The notes: generated from the sequence alone by a model not told the origin. A stretch of DNA of 64,000 bases from Blastobasis lacticolella (GCA_905147135.1 LR990043.1:21329584-21393583), one strand, 5' to 3'; shown: positions 24,267 to 35,962, counted from the stretch's first letter. A program made the numbers and translations.

Positions 24267-25149
24267 CCTTAGTGTATTACCCTGCCTGCCTACCGGGCCA
24301 TGCGGGGCAGACAACAATCGCCGCACAGAAAAAGCCTAAAGACCATAATATTTTAATTAAGAATTATATTCATATTATATTTATTCAAGCCCCCATCTTC
24401 TACACATTCATCGGATCAAATTTGCGTATAACGTATCTCAAAATTCAAAACAGTCAACAGGAAATACCTATACCATAAAGTTACAATACCTATCTCTTTG
24501 ACCAATATTTACACTGAATTTCATAAGTATGTAACGAAAAATAAGCATTGAATCCGTTTACCGAAGCCCGTTATGCAGTCACAAGCAAAATAATATTGTA
24601 TCAATATGATCAAATAACCAGTAAACTGTACTAGTGCACTATCTCGCCCCACGAGTACTTAATAAAAAGAAATTTCAAAAGTATATTTCTTCCTCGTATC
24701 AACAACATATCGACCAACAAAACCAGCACAAGCTGAACTAGCGTCTCTATAGACGCACACAGCAATGTTAGCTCCTGTTAAACTGGGGTAGTCTATACCT
24801 ACCTAGAACGTTATCGGTCAGACAAAGCGAAGTCGCGCCTCTGTTTGTATTTCTGCTTACTTTTATCCTTTTATCGTCTTGTTTGGTCGGACATGCGATG
24901 CGAGACGCCATCAATAAACCGTATCGGCGATCCGAACGAATGTTGGTTTTGATAATACGAAAGTATTATCTGCGGACGAATGTCTTGCTACCAGTACAAG
25001 AAAAAATTACGCCAATTGGCTCTCGAGGCTGACTTCACAGTCTCGTGGTCGCCAGCGGTAGACAATGTAAGAAATTGGATTACAATAAACTGCTTACTTA
25101 ATTCCGCCGCGTAATTGCTCATTTGATAAATAAAAAATAATAATCTTCT

Positions 25150-25255
25150 TTGCGTCCATGTCCTGGTTGTGGTCTAGCGCACGGGGACCTGGTGTCCGCC
25201 TTGATTTGGCAGATCAGGTAAGTAGGTAATAACAGTGAAGCGACTGCCATCTTAT
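25150..25255 (-). mobile_element. SINE C fragment
   Basis: GTCCGCCTTGATTTGGCAG and ACAGTGAAGCGACTGCCATC identify the tail half. Confidence 0.55.
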
Positions 25256-25947
25256 CTCCCCTCACTTATCCTCTTCATATGATCAAACAACAAAAATTTC
25301 TTTCTGTATCCTAGTCAATAGTCGTAGTAGCCTTAATTCTTCATTTGATATGTCATGCTAACCGAATACTTCATCCAATAGGTTAGTACAAAATATCTGT
25401 CCATAGTTCAACAGCTAAAGTATCGGTACGTAATACTTTCGGCAGGTCACATGTGAATGCGAACCACAATAACGGCAAATTGAAACTGTCTGTAGGTACA
25501 TGTTTTGCGGAAACTCACGCTGAGTCACGCTTGCCAGGCAGATGGAAGATCAGAGTGCTACGAATTACGTATAACAGTGCTAAGTATTAGGTGTACGTAA
25601 AAAGAATTAAACAGCAAACGCTGCTGCACAGTTTCTGGCTTACTTCATTAAGGACTAGCCGTTCTCAGCGGTTTTTTTTCGCGCGCACTTGGGATATCTG
25701 TAAACAATCAACTTTTCCGCGAGAACCTTTTATTTTTCGCGGGGTAAGAAGTAATATGTGTAAGTGAAATAGTAACAATGTTTGAGTTTATTAAACCAAA
25801 CAAAAATATAAATATTTTTTTTTCTCTTTATAATATTCTCTTAATTTAAATAATAATATAGTATTGGTATAGATATTCGTTCATCAACATACAAATCATA
25901 CAACTGATCAGGGGCCACTAGATTCGTCCACTCTCCACAGCAATTAA

Positions 25948-26270
25948 ATCATCTTGGCGTTAATATTCTAGTTATGGTTTCGCACACGAGGGCCCGTGGT
26001 CCGCCTTGACCATAATCCAGGATTTATCAGATTATAAAATTACAGTGGAGCGACCGCCATCTGACCTTCGTGACCTTGCTACAAGAGGAACCGTGACCAA
26101 ATTGGATCATGGTTACACATTCAGTCGCCTGAACGTGTAGGTTTCATCACGATGTTTTCCCTCACAGTAAAACCATCGATTAGTATTCAAGTAATGTACA
26201 TAACTCAGAAAAGAGTAATCGGTACATGGCCGCAGCGATACAGTCACCACTCGGCCACCGACGCGCCACC
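25948..26270 (-). mobile_element. SINE C, nearly complete
   Basis: Runs from the ATCTTGGCGTTAATATTC tail end to the CACTCGGCCACCGACGCG head end. On the minus strand the head reads GGTGGCCGAGTGG (A box). Confidence 0.75.
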
Positions 26271-26769
26271 CTCCAAGCAATATCTCCCAATATTTGCATT
26301 ACAATTCCAATATATGAATATGAACACTTTGTAATAAAAAGCATTCGTTGATATCAACTCATATCTGCGCCTATTTACCGTCGTCGATTAACTTACGCGC
26401 TGGGCTTGATAAAAAAATATGTCCAACGCAAGATCGGTTTTTTCTTGACGCACACATTGTGTTTTTTGGTATATTTTCCTTGGCTATATCTTCGGTTATC
26501 TTGTTTATTTGTATGGTAAACCGAGTAATGAACGAAACGATAGTGCAAGGGACGTTGACCCGCGTTTTATCGAATTGGGATTTCTTTGGGAATTGCGTTC
26601 TGGAGACGTTGGTGTGAGTTGCGATTGTTGCATTCGCTTTATAGAGGAGGGTAGATAGCGATGTTTCTGTGAATTTCGGGTGTTATTGGAGTTGTGGGAA
26701 GTCCCACTGCAGGGTAGGTAAATTCGGCAATATCTTAACGTGATTTTTTACGATAAAATAAAATAAAAT

Positions 26770-26881
26770 ATGATCTTGGCGTTAATATCCCGGTTATACT
26801 TATTGGTATATGGCTGCAGTGTCTCGGCCGCAGCTCTCGATTACTAGTGTGATACCTTAACCACTCGGCCACTGAAGCTCC
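26770..26881 (-). mobile_element. SINE C, internally deleted
   Basis: Both ends are present (ATCTTGGCGTTAATATCCCG and TACCTTAACCACTCGGCCAC); the middle is lost. Confidence 0.7.
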
Positions 26882-27399
26882 CAATGAATTTCCACGATAA
26901 ATTTTAGGGAATGTAAGTACATTTACCCGTTATGTATTCGTGGAACTGAGATCTACTAATAAGTCGCATTCGAGGCTTGGAATCCATCACGTAATAAAAC
27001 GTCTAGCTCACAGACCAATTTCTAAACAACCCACTTTTTAAGGTCCAAATTTTCCAAAATTTCATCCAAATTCATTGCAACACCATCCAGAATGAAGAAT
27101 TAATAATGCAGGACATCCCAGTCACACAGAAAAGTTTAATTAAACAATTCCCACACGGATCGTCTAAAATCGCCGTCAAAACAAACAAAACGCCGGCACT
27201 GCAGCGCTTCGAGTGTATTCCGCGATCTCTCTGTCCATTCGGATAATTACAATTGACTCGCTGACAATCGCACGATTCTATCACAAAGCTCGCATAATCG
27301 GACCCCGCGCCTACAACAGCCGGCGTGTCGGCGCCGCAACCGCCATACAAAGGGGGGCTATTCTGGCCTCTAGAGCGAAATGTTAGGGTCGCAATTCGC

Positions 27400-27660
27400 C
27401 TGCGCGGTATCTGCACAGAATAACAGTGGACCATCGGCGAACAATGCAATAATCCGCACATTGTCGCGTCGACATTGTTGTTTTAAGGGCGGTCAGAGTT
27501 TCGACAATTGCACGCTTTATTGCATAAATAATAATGTTATTCTGCCCAGCGGCACGGCATTGTGGCTTTTTGTCGCTAATATTGGGCGTTTGTCAAGGAT
27601 TTACGGATTGCGAGGTAATTTTTGTCGTAATTATAATTTCGGTGGCGAAAAACATTGACA
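27400..27660. promoter_or_regulatory. Candidate enhancer in Sox intron 1
   Basis: Five ACAAT/ATTGT motifs lie at 27441, 27459, 27473, 27504 and 27558, three of them CATTGT. The first continues into a POU-half-site-like TGCAAT. The segment is repeat-free and richer in GC than its surroundings. Function is inferred from motif density. Confidence 0.3.
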
Positions 27661-27744
27661 CTCTTTTACTCATTTATGGAACCGATTTCTACTCTGCTAC
27701 GAATAACAGGTCAAGTACCAAGTGCTCCTCCGGCTTTATTTAAT

Positions 27745-28025
27745 ATTCCGCCATCGGGAAACGCGATCCGAGCGAGCGCTTCATCCTTATGTCGTGGATC
27801 TTCCAGCTATCCGCACGAGCCGCTTTGATTCAACCTTTATAATGCGTACGGCTATGGAATAGAACACGTTGATTGCGAGTGTCTTCCTGATCATTATAAT
27901 TTGGACGCCTTCAAGGCTAGAGTGAATAGACTGTTCCTAGACAGGCATGCTCCATCTTCGGCCGTATCGTCACTTACCACCAGGTAAGATGGCGGTTAAA
28001 TGCCTGGCTAGTCTAATATAATAAT
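27745..28025 (+). mobile_element. LINE ORF2 C-terminal fragment (family E)
   Basis: Encodes pieces such as RTAME, DHYNLDAFKARVNRLFLDRH and APSS, with in-frame damage; it ends with the same TGCCTGGCTAGTCTAAT as the 21.6-kb copy. Confidence 0.65.
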
Positions 28026-28961
28026 CTCGCCCTGACCGCGATATGGGTGATCCTTAAATCCCGATCCCGATAATTAGGCCTGTGACGGTCTATGGCTGAG
28101 AGACAACAAAGCGCGTAAACGAACTTTCGCGAACTCTACGCCAACAAATTTACTTTGAATTACAAAATACAAAAAATAAAAATGTTGCGATGAGTATGCG
28201 TAGTTACACGATGCAACCGAGTACGTAACGAGTATTCCGTGGCAACCTTGGCGTGAGGAGTATCGTGTATGCAATTGAGGTTGCTCGCCTGCTTTTGTTA
28301 GGTCACATGTTACGAAAACCCCAGGGATGCGTGAGAAATAGATGCCTAAACAGGCTTGCATTCAGAATGACGTGCCCGAATAGGGCTACAATTTATACCG
28401 AATTTCAATGTGGTTCCTGCGAGACCGGGTCCGCAATTTTAGCTGACGAAATCGCGTGCAAAAGTTAGTCTTAGCTAACGTTATAAATTCGATTTATTTC
28501 GATAAGTTTCCATCCTACACCATACTGATCTTGTCCATCCCAAGCCATGGAGCATCTGCCCTCTTGTCCTCTTTGTCCTGCTACGTGCACTAGAGAGGAA
28601 CTGTTCCTGGCGACTGATAATGCCGTTGCCGTGGCCGGCTACTGGGCAAGCCAGAACTAGGGTTTTCAAAAGTTGACTCCACGAAGAAGAAGACTGATCT
28701 TGAACGGATAATATCCTTCCTTCAATGAGAAGAAAAACAAACATTTATTCATTACTATATTACCGACCCGCCCTGGCTTTGTTAGGGTTTTCTCTGCTAT
28801 TCTTTACTACAATATGCATGTATTATACATGGGAATGCGAAAACCGCGTCAAAATCCATTACGTGGTTTAGGAGGAGTTGATGCACAGACAGACATATTA
28901 CGCGAAAAGCGACTTTATTTCATACTATATAGAGGTTTAACCTATCACCTTCTCCCCACAG

Positions 28962-29253
28962 AGCCCTCCACATGAAAGAGCACCCAGACTACAAATACCG
29001 GCCGCGGCGGAAACCGAAGGCCCTGATCAAGAAAGAACCGAAATTCGGCTTCGGGATCAACGGCCTCATGGCCCCCGTGCCGCGTCTGGGCCCCCCGAAT
29101 ATGCCCCACATGCCACAACTGCCCGTCCCCCACCATCTGCTTGACAAGCCGGACCTGAGTAGGGCCCTGTTCCCCCCGCTCCCGTACCCTTTCTATCCTT
29201 TTAAGCTGCCCTCCGATGATGGGAAGCTGGCTGCTGAGTTGGCGCACCTGCAG
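28962..29253 (+). CDS. Sox21: Sox group B2 transcription factor, exon 2
   Basis: Exon 2 completes the Arg codon split by intron 1 and encodes residues 69-165. It finishes the HMG box ([19 protein letters not shown], with the RPRRKPK tail typical of group B) and continues into a Lys-rich link ([16 protein letters not shown]). A Pro/Leu/Met-rich low-complexity region follows and ends [10 protein letters not shown]. The acceptor is CCCACAG at 28961 and the donor is CAG/GTGAGT at 29254. Exons 1 and 2 together make 495 nt, a whole number of codons, so intron 2 is phase 0. Codon use is strongly GC-rich compared with the flanking DNA. Confidence 0.92.
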
Positions 29254-29869
29254 GTGAGTTGATTGTAGGGTTAATTTAAAAGGTTCCGTACCTGAAGGAT
29301 GAGTAGGGCTTATTACCAGTCTGTCTGTCTTTGGAACCGTAATAAATAAATAAATATTTATTCCGGAGAGAATCCAGTTAGGTAGAGTAGCAGTTAGATA
29401 CAGTATTATATTTAACACTTTGTGTTGTGACTTGGTGATGGAACTCCATCATATTATGTCTTATGTTCAGGCAATGAGTAACTCGGAACCGGTTTCAATT
29501 TAATAAAATTGTTGAATAAAGTGGAACTAGTATACTAAAGGAGATAATTCATATTACAATATTATATATTATTAGCTTAGTAGGTTTATAATTGTAAAAT
29601 TGTTTATTCACGGGTCTCCACCATGCCACAGCCGACGCCTTCTAAAAACTACTAGAGACCGCCGTTTTAGTAATTGATCAGACTAGGAAATAGACCATTT
29701 CCAGTTCAATAGAATGTCAATGGAAAGATGTGATAAAAAAGTAAATCTTAAATTAGCAGCGCGATGACTAGGCAAACGCGTACAATAGGACGGTACCCAG
29801 AAAACGCGTATATCTGTACCAGCTCTAACGTAGTCATTTCCCTATCCCAAGCAGTCGTATTTCTTGCAG
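29254..29869 (+). other. Sox21-type gene intron 2 (616 bp)
   Basis: A short phase-0 intron from GTGAGT to a TTTCTTGCAG acceptor ending at 29869. It contains only AT-rich sequence with a short (AAAT)n run near 29341; no repeat or coding sequence was recognised. Confidence 0.8.
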
Positions 29870-30034
29870 GCCCTGTACGGCGGCGCACTATACAGCAGTG
29901 CGCTGTACAGCAGCGCGCTGTCCCCTTGCGGTTGTCCCCCTCGCCGCTCGCCGTCCCCCCCGAGCGACGTGAAGCGGCCCCTAGCCTACGTCCTGATGAA
30001 GAGCGACGAGGAGCCCCCCCAACATGTCATATGA
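29870..30034 (+). CDS. Sox21: Sox group B2 transcription factor, exon 3 (C-terminus)
   Basis: The last coding exon adds 54 residues and a TGA at 30032-30034. It opens with an Ala-Leu-Tyr-Ser repeat (ALYGGALYSSALYSSAL), then a Cys/Pro/Arg/Ser segment, and closes with KRPLAYVLMKSDEEPPQHVI. I read the frame from the phase-0 junction with exon 2. A longer open frame of 136 aa overlaps this exon in another frame and looks fortuitous. At 219 aa the protein is short for a SoxB2 factor; I cannot exclude alternative 3' exons. Tyr/Ala/Ser-rich C-termini are common in SoxB regulators and are probably the effector region. Confidence 0.85.
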   Translation, partial: ALYGGALYSSALYSSALSPCGCPPRRSPSPPSDVKRPLAYVLMKSDEEPPQHVI

Positions 30035-31063
30035 AGGCCGGTGGCGCTCCCGGCGAGGCCCTGGGCCACGCACTGGGAGCAGCCATCCACGTCACTACCG
30101 GAACGGGAGACCAGCTCGCCAGACAGCGTCTAAAGGACTCTGGCGGAAGCTGTAATGAGTACAGTGTTTTGTGAATGGACTCTTGTGGCGGTACAAAGAT
30201 CAAGACACTTCAGCAGGTTATATGGTGTGCGATGTGACTCAAATTGTAAAGGATCTAATCGTATTGCTTAGACTAAGAGGATACTCAGACAGTAGTCTAA
30301 ATGTTGGCTAAACAGGAGTTGTATTGGTGAGAGTGAGTGAAAAGGTGGTTTCATGTATCGGATACTGGCTGAAAGCTATGCAGACGTCTGATTTTCGTTT
30401 AAGTCGCGTCTTTGGATCTCAGCTTAAGCTCCTTCGATAAACAAATTGTAATATCTTACTTCCAAGAGCAACATATTACTGTTTTCTTTTCTTTAAGTCT
30501 TTCTAAATTTTAGATGATTTAAAACATTCTGAGTCACTTATATCGCGTACTATACTAACATCGTTGATGTGTAGGTCTGCTTGTGGTTCGAGAGAGTATC
30601 AAATGTTGGTCGAGAACCAAATGTGGATATTTTGTTGATGGGACTCATTAATTGAACTGTGTTAGATAGTGGATGTCCGTTATATGGAACTGCAAGAGGC
30701 AGAAGAACGTTCGTCGCATCACTTCCAGTGAATTGTCCACAGAAGATTAAATCTCGAAGATTAAGAAGAAATTAAAGAAAGAACGTGAAGGATAACTGAG
30801 TCAGTATTTCATGAATGTCGTGAAAATACGCTGCGAAAAAAGGATAAAATGAAAAACTTGGTTTGCGAGTTACATATTAGTATTGACTATTGAGTCATAA
30901 AACTCATAATGATTATGGAGGTGCAATCATGATGCCAATATGGGCGTAGTTAACCTACGCATGGTGTAGTTAACCAAAGACTTTACTAATTATATTCCAA
31001 AGCAATTTCCAACTTCATCTAAATGTCAACAATAAGAAAACATGTGCAATCTTTGTGAATAAA
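30035..31063 (+). other. Likely 3' UTR of the Sox21-type gene, with AATAAA signal
   Basis: About 1 kb without recognised repeats follows the stop codon. The first good AATAAA is at 31058-31063, followed by a T/G-rich stretch (TTTATTGTTATCGTG) that would suit a cleavage site. The assignment rests on position only. Confidence 0.45.
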
Positions 31064-31387
31064 CCGTTTATTGTTATCGTGCAATGAAAATTGTATTTAA
31101 TAGTTAGACTCTCGAATTAAAAATTACTTTTTGAATAGTTATACATATCATAGTTTTATCGTTGTATAGGATTTTAGCAATAGTAAATGTTAGTTAGAAA
31201 TCTTGTATGTCAATTTGTATAAAGACTTTTGGTTAGTCGTAAGTTTGGATTGTTTAGAATCGTAGAACATTTCAAAATCTCAAAAGGACCTATCTTCTTT
31301 CTATTCTACTCTTCATCTCTAAAATAATCATTACACTTTTATGAAAGTGTAGTGAATTCCCACGAAAGTCTTAAAACCTATATTATA

Positions 31388-31500
31388 ATAATCATCCTGG
31401 CGTAAATATCCCGGTTTTGCCCCCTCAAGGACCTGGTGTACGTCTTCACCAGGATTTGGAAGATCAGGATCGTTACTGCGAAATAACTGCCACTGACCTC
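31388..31500 (-). mobile_element. SINE C tail fragment
   Basis: Contains ATCCTGGCGTAAATATCCCG and GAAATAACTGCCACTGACC. Confidence 0.55.
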
Positions 31501-31595
31501 CATTGATGAAAAAATTATCGCTGTAATGATTCATCGACCCGGGGGTCGAATAACAATGAGATTAATATCATGACACGTACAAATATTGGCAACTA

Positions 31596-31790
31596 GGGGA
31601 CCCGGCGCGACTTCGTTCGCGTACATCTACTTTACCCCTACCTACCCTTTTTTCTTGCTTATAAACCTTCCTCTCGAATCACTCTATCTATTGTTGCAAA
31701 CCGCATTAAAATCCGTTGCGAACTTTAAAATATCTAAGCGTACATAGATACAATAAGGACAGACGTCGGGAAGCGACTTCGATTTATACG
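31596..31790 (-). repeat. Dispersed repeat (family L), inverted copy
   Basis: Reverse-complement match to 14826-15025, starting AACTAGGGGACCCGGCGCGA. Confidence 0.65.
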
Positions 31791-32799
31791 TATCGAAGTC
31801 TGAATCTGAGAATCTGTTCAAACTGACTTGTCCTATTTGGTTCAGCAAATAATGTATTTAAATGGATAATGAGCAGCAGTATTAGTTGAAATTCATATTC
31901 TATGTATTTCTTGTATAATTCAAGACATTTATACACAATATACATAGCGTGATTGATACGACAAGTCGTGATTTTGGGCAGTGTTTGTTCACCAAATACG
32001 ACAAGTCAGAATAAACAGATCATAAATGAGCTACTCTATTGTTACTTTCTTCTTCTTTTTAGGGTGTGGCTTCCGCTATGTAGCAATTTTTGACAATTTT
32101 GAAATTGAACGATAGACCGGACAATTTTAAAAAGTAATCTCAATTCTATCTACGACTCTACCCCTTTGCTGTACCCTCTTACATTCTGTCAACTGAACCA
32201 TAGATTTCGGCCAGGTTAGATTTGGCATAGACCTATAACTGTACATTAATGATATTCTATCTTTAAACATTCGACATATCACTGTATTGTATCGAGACAC
32301 GTCTTATTGTCTCGAATTTGTAAATAAATAAATATTGTACACGATAATAGAAAATTCGATAGGTAACCTTCGTTCTTAATTGTTTAGAGTCGACTTAGTA
32401 AAATTATGTTTTAGGGATTTTGTTTCCAACCAAATACTTGAGACTTTGTTGAATTTCATCGCTACTTCACTTTTTATTTACGTAATTCTCTTTATTTGCT
32501 ATTAGGGATCTATCAGACAGAAAGAGGTCCCTCCGGTCCTCAGGTGTTCACTTTCTGCGTTCGCGGGCAAACGTGTGCTAGCCGTGCAGAACGAATAACT
32601 AAACGCTCGAACGCAGAACGCCTGAACGCGTTATGTTTGATAGCAGCCTTATTCGTGTTGAATTCCGAATAACACGAACTTGCCGTCCACACAACTGTTC
32701 TATTGGCGTATTCGTCTTGTTTGTGAAAATAGGCGAATAATAAACGAATAAAGCCATTTCAACTGCATATTGTCTCGTGTACAAGCCATTTCATTGCTA

Positions 32800-33076
32800 A
32801 TAGGACGGCCTCTTAGGAACTGCACTCGAATGAAATGCTAGAGATTAATGTACTAGTACCGGCGGCATGTTAGTATGTTTTTACGCTACATTCATTATTG
32901 TCTTAACAACACTGACCCTCACTGTCTTTATTATCGTGTGTCCTAATGTTATGACGTCTCATAGTATTGTATTATACTCGATTCGTAAAAAGTCACAATG
33001 ATACTACCATGACGTTATTTAGCACCGATCTCTAGAACTTAATTCGTGAAGTGAAGTTCGTGAGAGGCCGTCCTAT
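32800..33076. mobile_element. MITE with TA target duplication
   Basis: Terminal repeats ATAGGACGGCCTCT / AGAGGCCGTCCTAT extend inward for about 45 bp with mismatches (AGAACTT, CTAGAGAT). TA flanks both ends, as for Tc1/mariner elements. A related right half is at about 49155-49390. Confidence 0.75.
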
Positions 33077-33490
33077 TAACCAAAAAATCAAGTAATAAGC
33101 TTGCAATAATAAATAGCGGTATGAAATGTATTTCAATCATTTAGGAATTATTTATACATAAGATTTTTGTTTTGAATTATGGAGGGCATAACATGACATA
33201 TTTTTTAAAATTAGAATTTTATTGTGACTAAAGCGAATTTGATCCCCACCGACAATTTTGTTTTGTTAAGTTAACATTATTATTGTTGTAACTGTTATTA
33301 AGTATTTTATAAATAATTTAGTTTAATTATTAAATTGATAATGGTCGACTACATTCCAACCTAATGTTAATTGCATTGTTTATGTTGTTATTTTTAGTTA
33401 TTATTTTCAAAAAATAAAAATATACGAAAACCTTATTAAAAATAACGTTTAGTGTTTTATTGATATATATTAAGTAGGTATAATAAAAAA

Positions 33491-34048
33491 TCATCTTGGC
33501 GTGATCTCGTGCTTGAGGGCCCGTGGTCCGCCTTGACCATGAAACAGGTTTTTTTTTTATGTTATCCGGCAGACAAACAGGCATGCGGGCCACCTGATGG
33601 AAAGTGGCCACCACCGCTTATGGACATCAGCAACACCAGGGGAGTCACCAATCCGTTGCCCGCCTCAAAAACAAGTAGGCAAACAGGCAAGCGGGCCACC
33701 TGCTGGAAAGTGGTCACCACTGCCTATAGACATTAGCAACACCAATAGTATCGCTAAAGCGTTGCCCACCTCTATAACACGTTGCTCTGGCAGCAAAAAG
33801 ACAAATGCACCTCCACTGCCAAAGTCTCGGTTCCCCAAATCCCCATGGAGCACTGGATTTGGCAGGTAATGACGATGTAGCGACTGCCATCTGACCTCTG
33901 TGCCCTGCTACCAGGGGAACCTGACCAGATTATATAATGGTTACACATTCAGTCGCATTCAAATAATGTACAGAACTCAGAAAAGAGTCATTGGTACCTC
34001 TTGCTTACGTGTCGGATACCTTAACCGCTCTGCCACCGACGGTCCTTT
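33491..34048 (-). mobile_element. SINE C interrupted by tandem family B
   Basis: The left piece (33491-33544) ends at GACCATGAAACAGG; the right piece resumes at 33856 and runs to CTTAACCGCTCTGCCACCGA (34040). The junctions join exactly when the family B insertion is removed. Confidence 0.75.
33545..33855 (-). mobile_element. Two tandem family B copies inserted in a SINE C
   Basis: 33545-33668 and 33669-33855 are both antisense family B copies. The SINE C sequence breaks at CCATGAAACAGG and resumes at ATTTGGCAG, as in an unbroken copy. Confidence 0.75.
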
Positions 34049-34305
34049 ATTGACATACATTAATTATAATTACATAAAATTGACAACACCACTAAACTAA
34101 TAGTCAGTTACGGTTCCATTGCATTGCAATTTGTCCCAATCGTAATGCGATCGCAATTGCGTCTCAATTTAATATAAATAGCATGAGTTAAATAAAAATA
34201 GCGGCCGGAACAGAAATTCAAATTCTTTAGTTCTCTCCGACCAATAATTAGACTCGGCATCCGGCTTATTTCAAAGCGGCGTTTGAGTCGACTTTAGCAT
34301 GACGA

Positions 34306-34479
34306 CCAGGGCCTCGAGTCCGCTAAATTATTAATGAGATGTAATCGGATTGCAATCGCAGCTCAATTACAGTTTTACGCGTCTTTGGTATTTTGCTACA
34401 ATTAACACTGCCATTGAGCTGCTACTGCTCCAATTACAATTCGATTGCAGTATGTAAATTCGCGGACTCGACGCCCTGG
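34306..34479. mobile_element. Fold-back element, 174 bp
   Basis: The two halves are imperfect reverse complements, with outer ends CCAGGGCCTCGAGTCCGC and GCGGACTCGACGCCCTGG. A related palindromic unit lies at 24040-24266. The CAGGG ends recall hAT elements, but no 8-bp duplication is visible. Confidence 0.65.
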
Positions 34480-34709
34480 TAAAGATCGCAGGTACCAGCT
34501 GGATGCAGAAGGCACGAGGCCTGCCTTTGTGGCGATCTCTGGGCTCAGGAGCAGTGGGCGTCTTCCGGCTGATATGATGATCTGTACTTTATTTTACTTC
34601 TGTGAGTATAATCATTTATCGTAAGTATACATACATACATGGGCCCATGGCACATTTTCGTTAAATTGGTTCACCAATCACTTCAGCTTCTTTTTGCACA
34701 AACAAAAAA

Positions 34710-34810
34710 AAACTCGATCGAGTTCTAAATTGGCGCCCCGCGCATCGCAAGCACTCGACTCACACATTAGAGTTTCTAATCGTGACGACCCCGACACCCA
34801 ATTCCGTACG
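34710..34810 (+). repeat. GC-rich segment, first copy of a local duplication
   Basis: Shares ATTGGCGCCCCGCGCAT, GCAAGCACTCGAC and CCCAATTCCG in order with 35580-35680. It does not resemble the dispersed repeats. Confidence 0.65.
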
Positions 34811-35579
34811 TAAAGTTCAAAGTTCAAAGTCATTTATTTGTAACACAGGTGTGTATACATAACTTAGTTGTTAGAAAGTTGAATGTCTCTATATGTCTAG
34901 CCCTATTTTGGGCATACAAATATTAAATTAGTAGGTATATAAGCATAAAAAAATATATATGTTGGTTTCCACTACGTACGTTCGTTATTATGTGGTTATA
35001 GTAAAACTAAAGGGTACCACTGGTACATTTATAAGCTAGGTAGGTAACTAACTGTGCGTCAACTTTTTTTTCAATTTATCTTAAAAAAAACTTGCTGCGG
35101 TAGTATTTATCAACAATCGGAACTAATTAAGATAACATATAGGTACAACAATTAGAAGCAGCAAAGTAAATGACCTAATTTTATATTTATACAAGTTGAA
35201 ACAGAAAAAGCTACCCCAATATTATATCAGGTGGTAGGACTCTGTCAAGCCTGTGTAGTCCGCCTGGGTGAGTATCACCGCCATGTCTATTTCTCCGCCC
35301 GGATGCTTGCATTAGGTATTATGTTCCGGTTAGAAGGATAAAATAGTGAAAATAAAAATGAAAATAAAAAAAGTATTTACTGAATTAGGACTACGTTAAT
35401 TAATGGAAAACAAAATTAGGGGACAACGCATGTGTCTTCCTCACAGTGACAACGCACCTGCGGTTGCAACCTAAATGCATAAATCGTAGATGTTATGGCC
35501 GACAGTTATCGCTTACCATCAGGTAGACTGTCTGCTCGTATGTCACTGATTAGAATAAAAAAAATAGAATTTAGTTCAA

Positions 35580-35680
35580 AAACTCGTTGCGCCTTCAAAA
35601 TTGGCGCCCCGCGCATAGCAAGCACTCGACACACAGATTAAAACTCTAATCGAGCCGCCCCCGTCGCCCAATTCCGCGCG
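35580..35680 (+). repeat. GC-rich segment, second copy of a local duplication
   Basis: Direct repeat of 34710-34810, about 870 bp downstream, moderately diverged; it continues into a GC-rich stretch to about 35850. Confidence 0.65.
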
Positions 35681-35905
35681 CCACTCGAGAACTCGTTCGA
35701 GCGCGCCATCTTTAAAAACATTGGGGCGTTCACGGGGGCTGCTTAATCTGAAACACTCAATTATGGCCGCATAAACACTCGGCGGGAACAATGGGCGCAC
35801 ATGTCCTCTTGGGAGTTGATGGAGTTCACGTCTAGCCTTGTGAGGGTTATCGTAGACTTTGAACATTTGCAATACTAGTCACTAGCCTGTAAGCCATATT
35901 TTTTT

Positions 35906-35962
35906 TTGCGGACCACCTGATGGAAACTGGCCACCGCTGCCTATAGACATTAGCAACGCTTA
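35906..35962 (-). mobile_element. Family B scrap
   Basis: Contains GCGGACCACCTGATGGAAAC and GCCTATAGACATTAGCAAC. Confidence 0.55.

Larger units (their letters stand above)
13966..28961 (+). other. Sox21-type gene intron 1 (15.0 kb)
   Basis: The intron starts GTAAGT and ends with a pyrimidine-rich tract and CACAG at 28961; its phase (codon 68 after base 2) matches exon 2. It holds many repeats listed separately (families B, C, A, LINE remnants) and stretches with no repeat that I recognise, for example 19030-19420 and 27060-27660, which are richer in GC and could be regulatory. No other coding exon was recognised inside it. Confidence 0.85.

Noticed and set aside
26348..26617. 89-aa frame with a hydrophobic stretch
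   Set aside because: One possible membrane helix only, no splice context or recognisable family.
27072..27461. 129-aa open frame on the minus strand in Sox intron 1
   Set aside because: No domain or family resemblance, odd Cys-rich composition; the region looks non-coding.
28945..29418. 157-aa open frame on the minus strand
   Set aside because: Antisense shadow of Sox exon 2, whose GC-rich codons keep the opposite strand open.
29764..30174. 136-aa open frame on the + strand
   Set aside because: Runs through the intron 2 acceptor and Sox exon 3 in the wrong frame; the phase-0 splice gives the sensible C-terminus.
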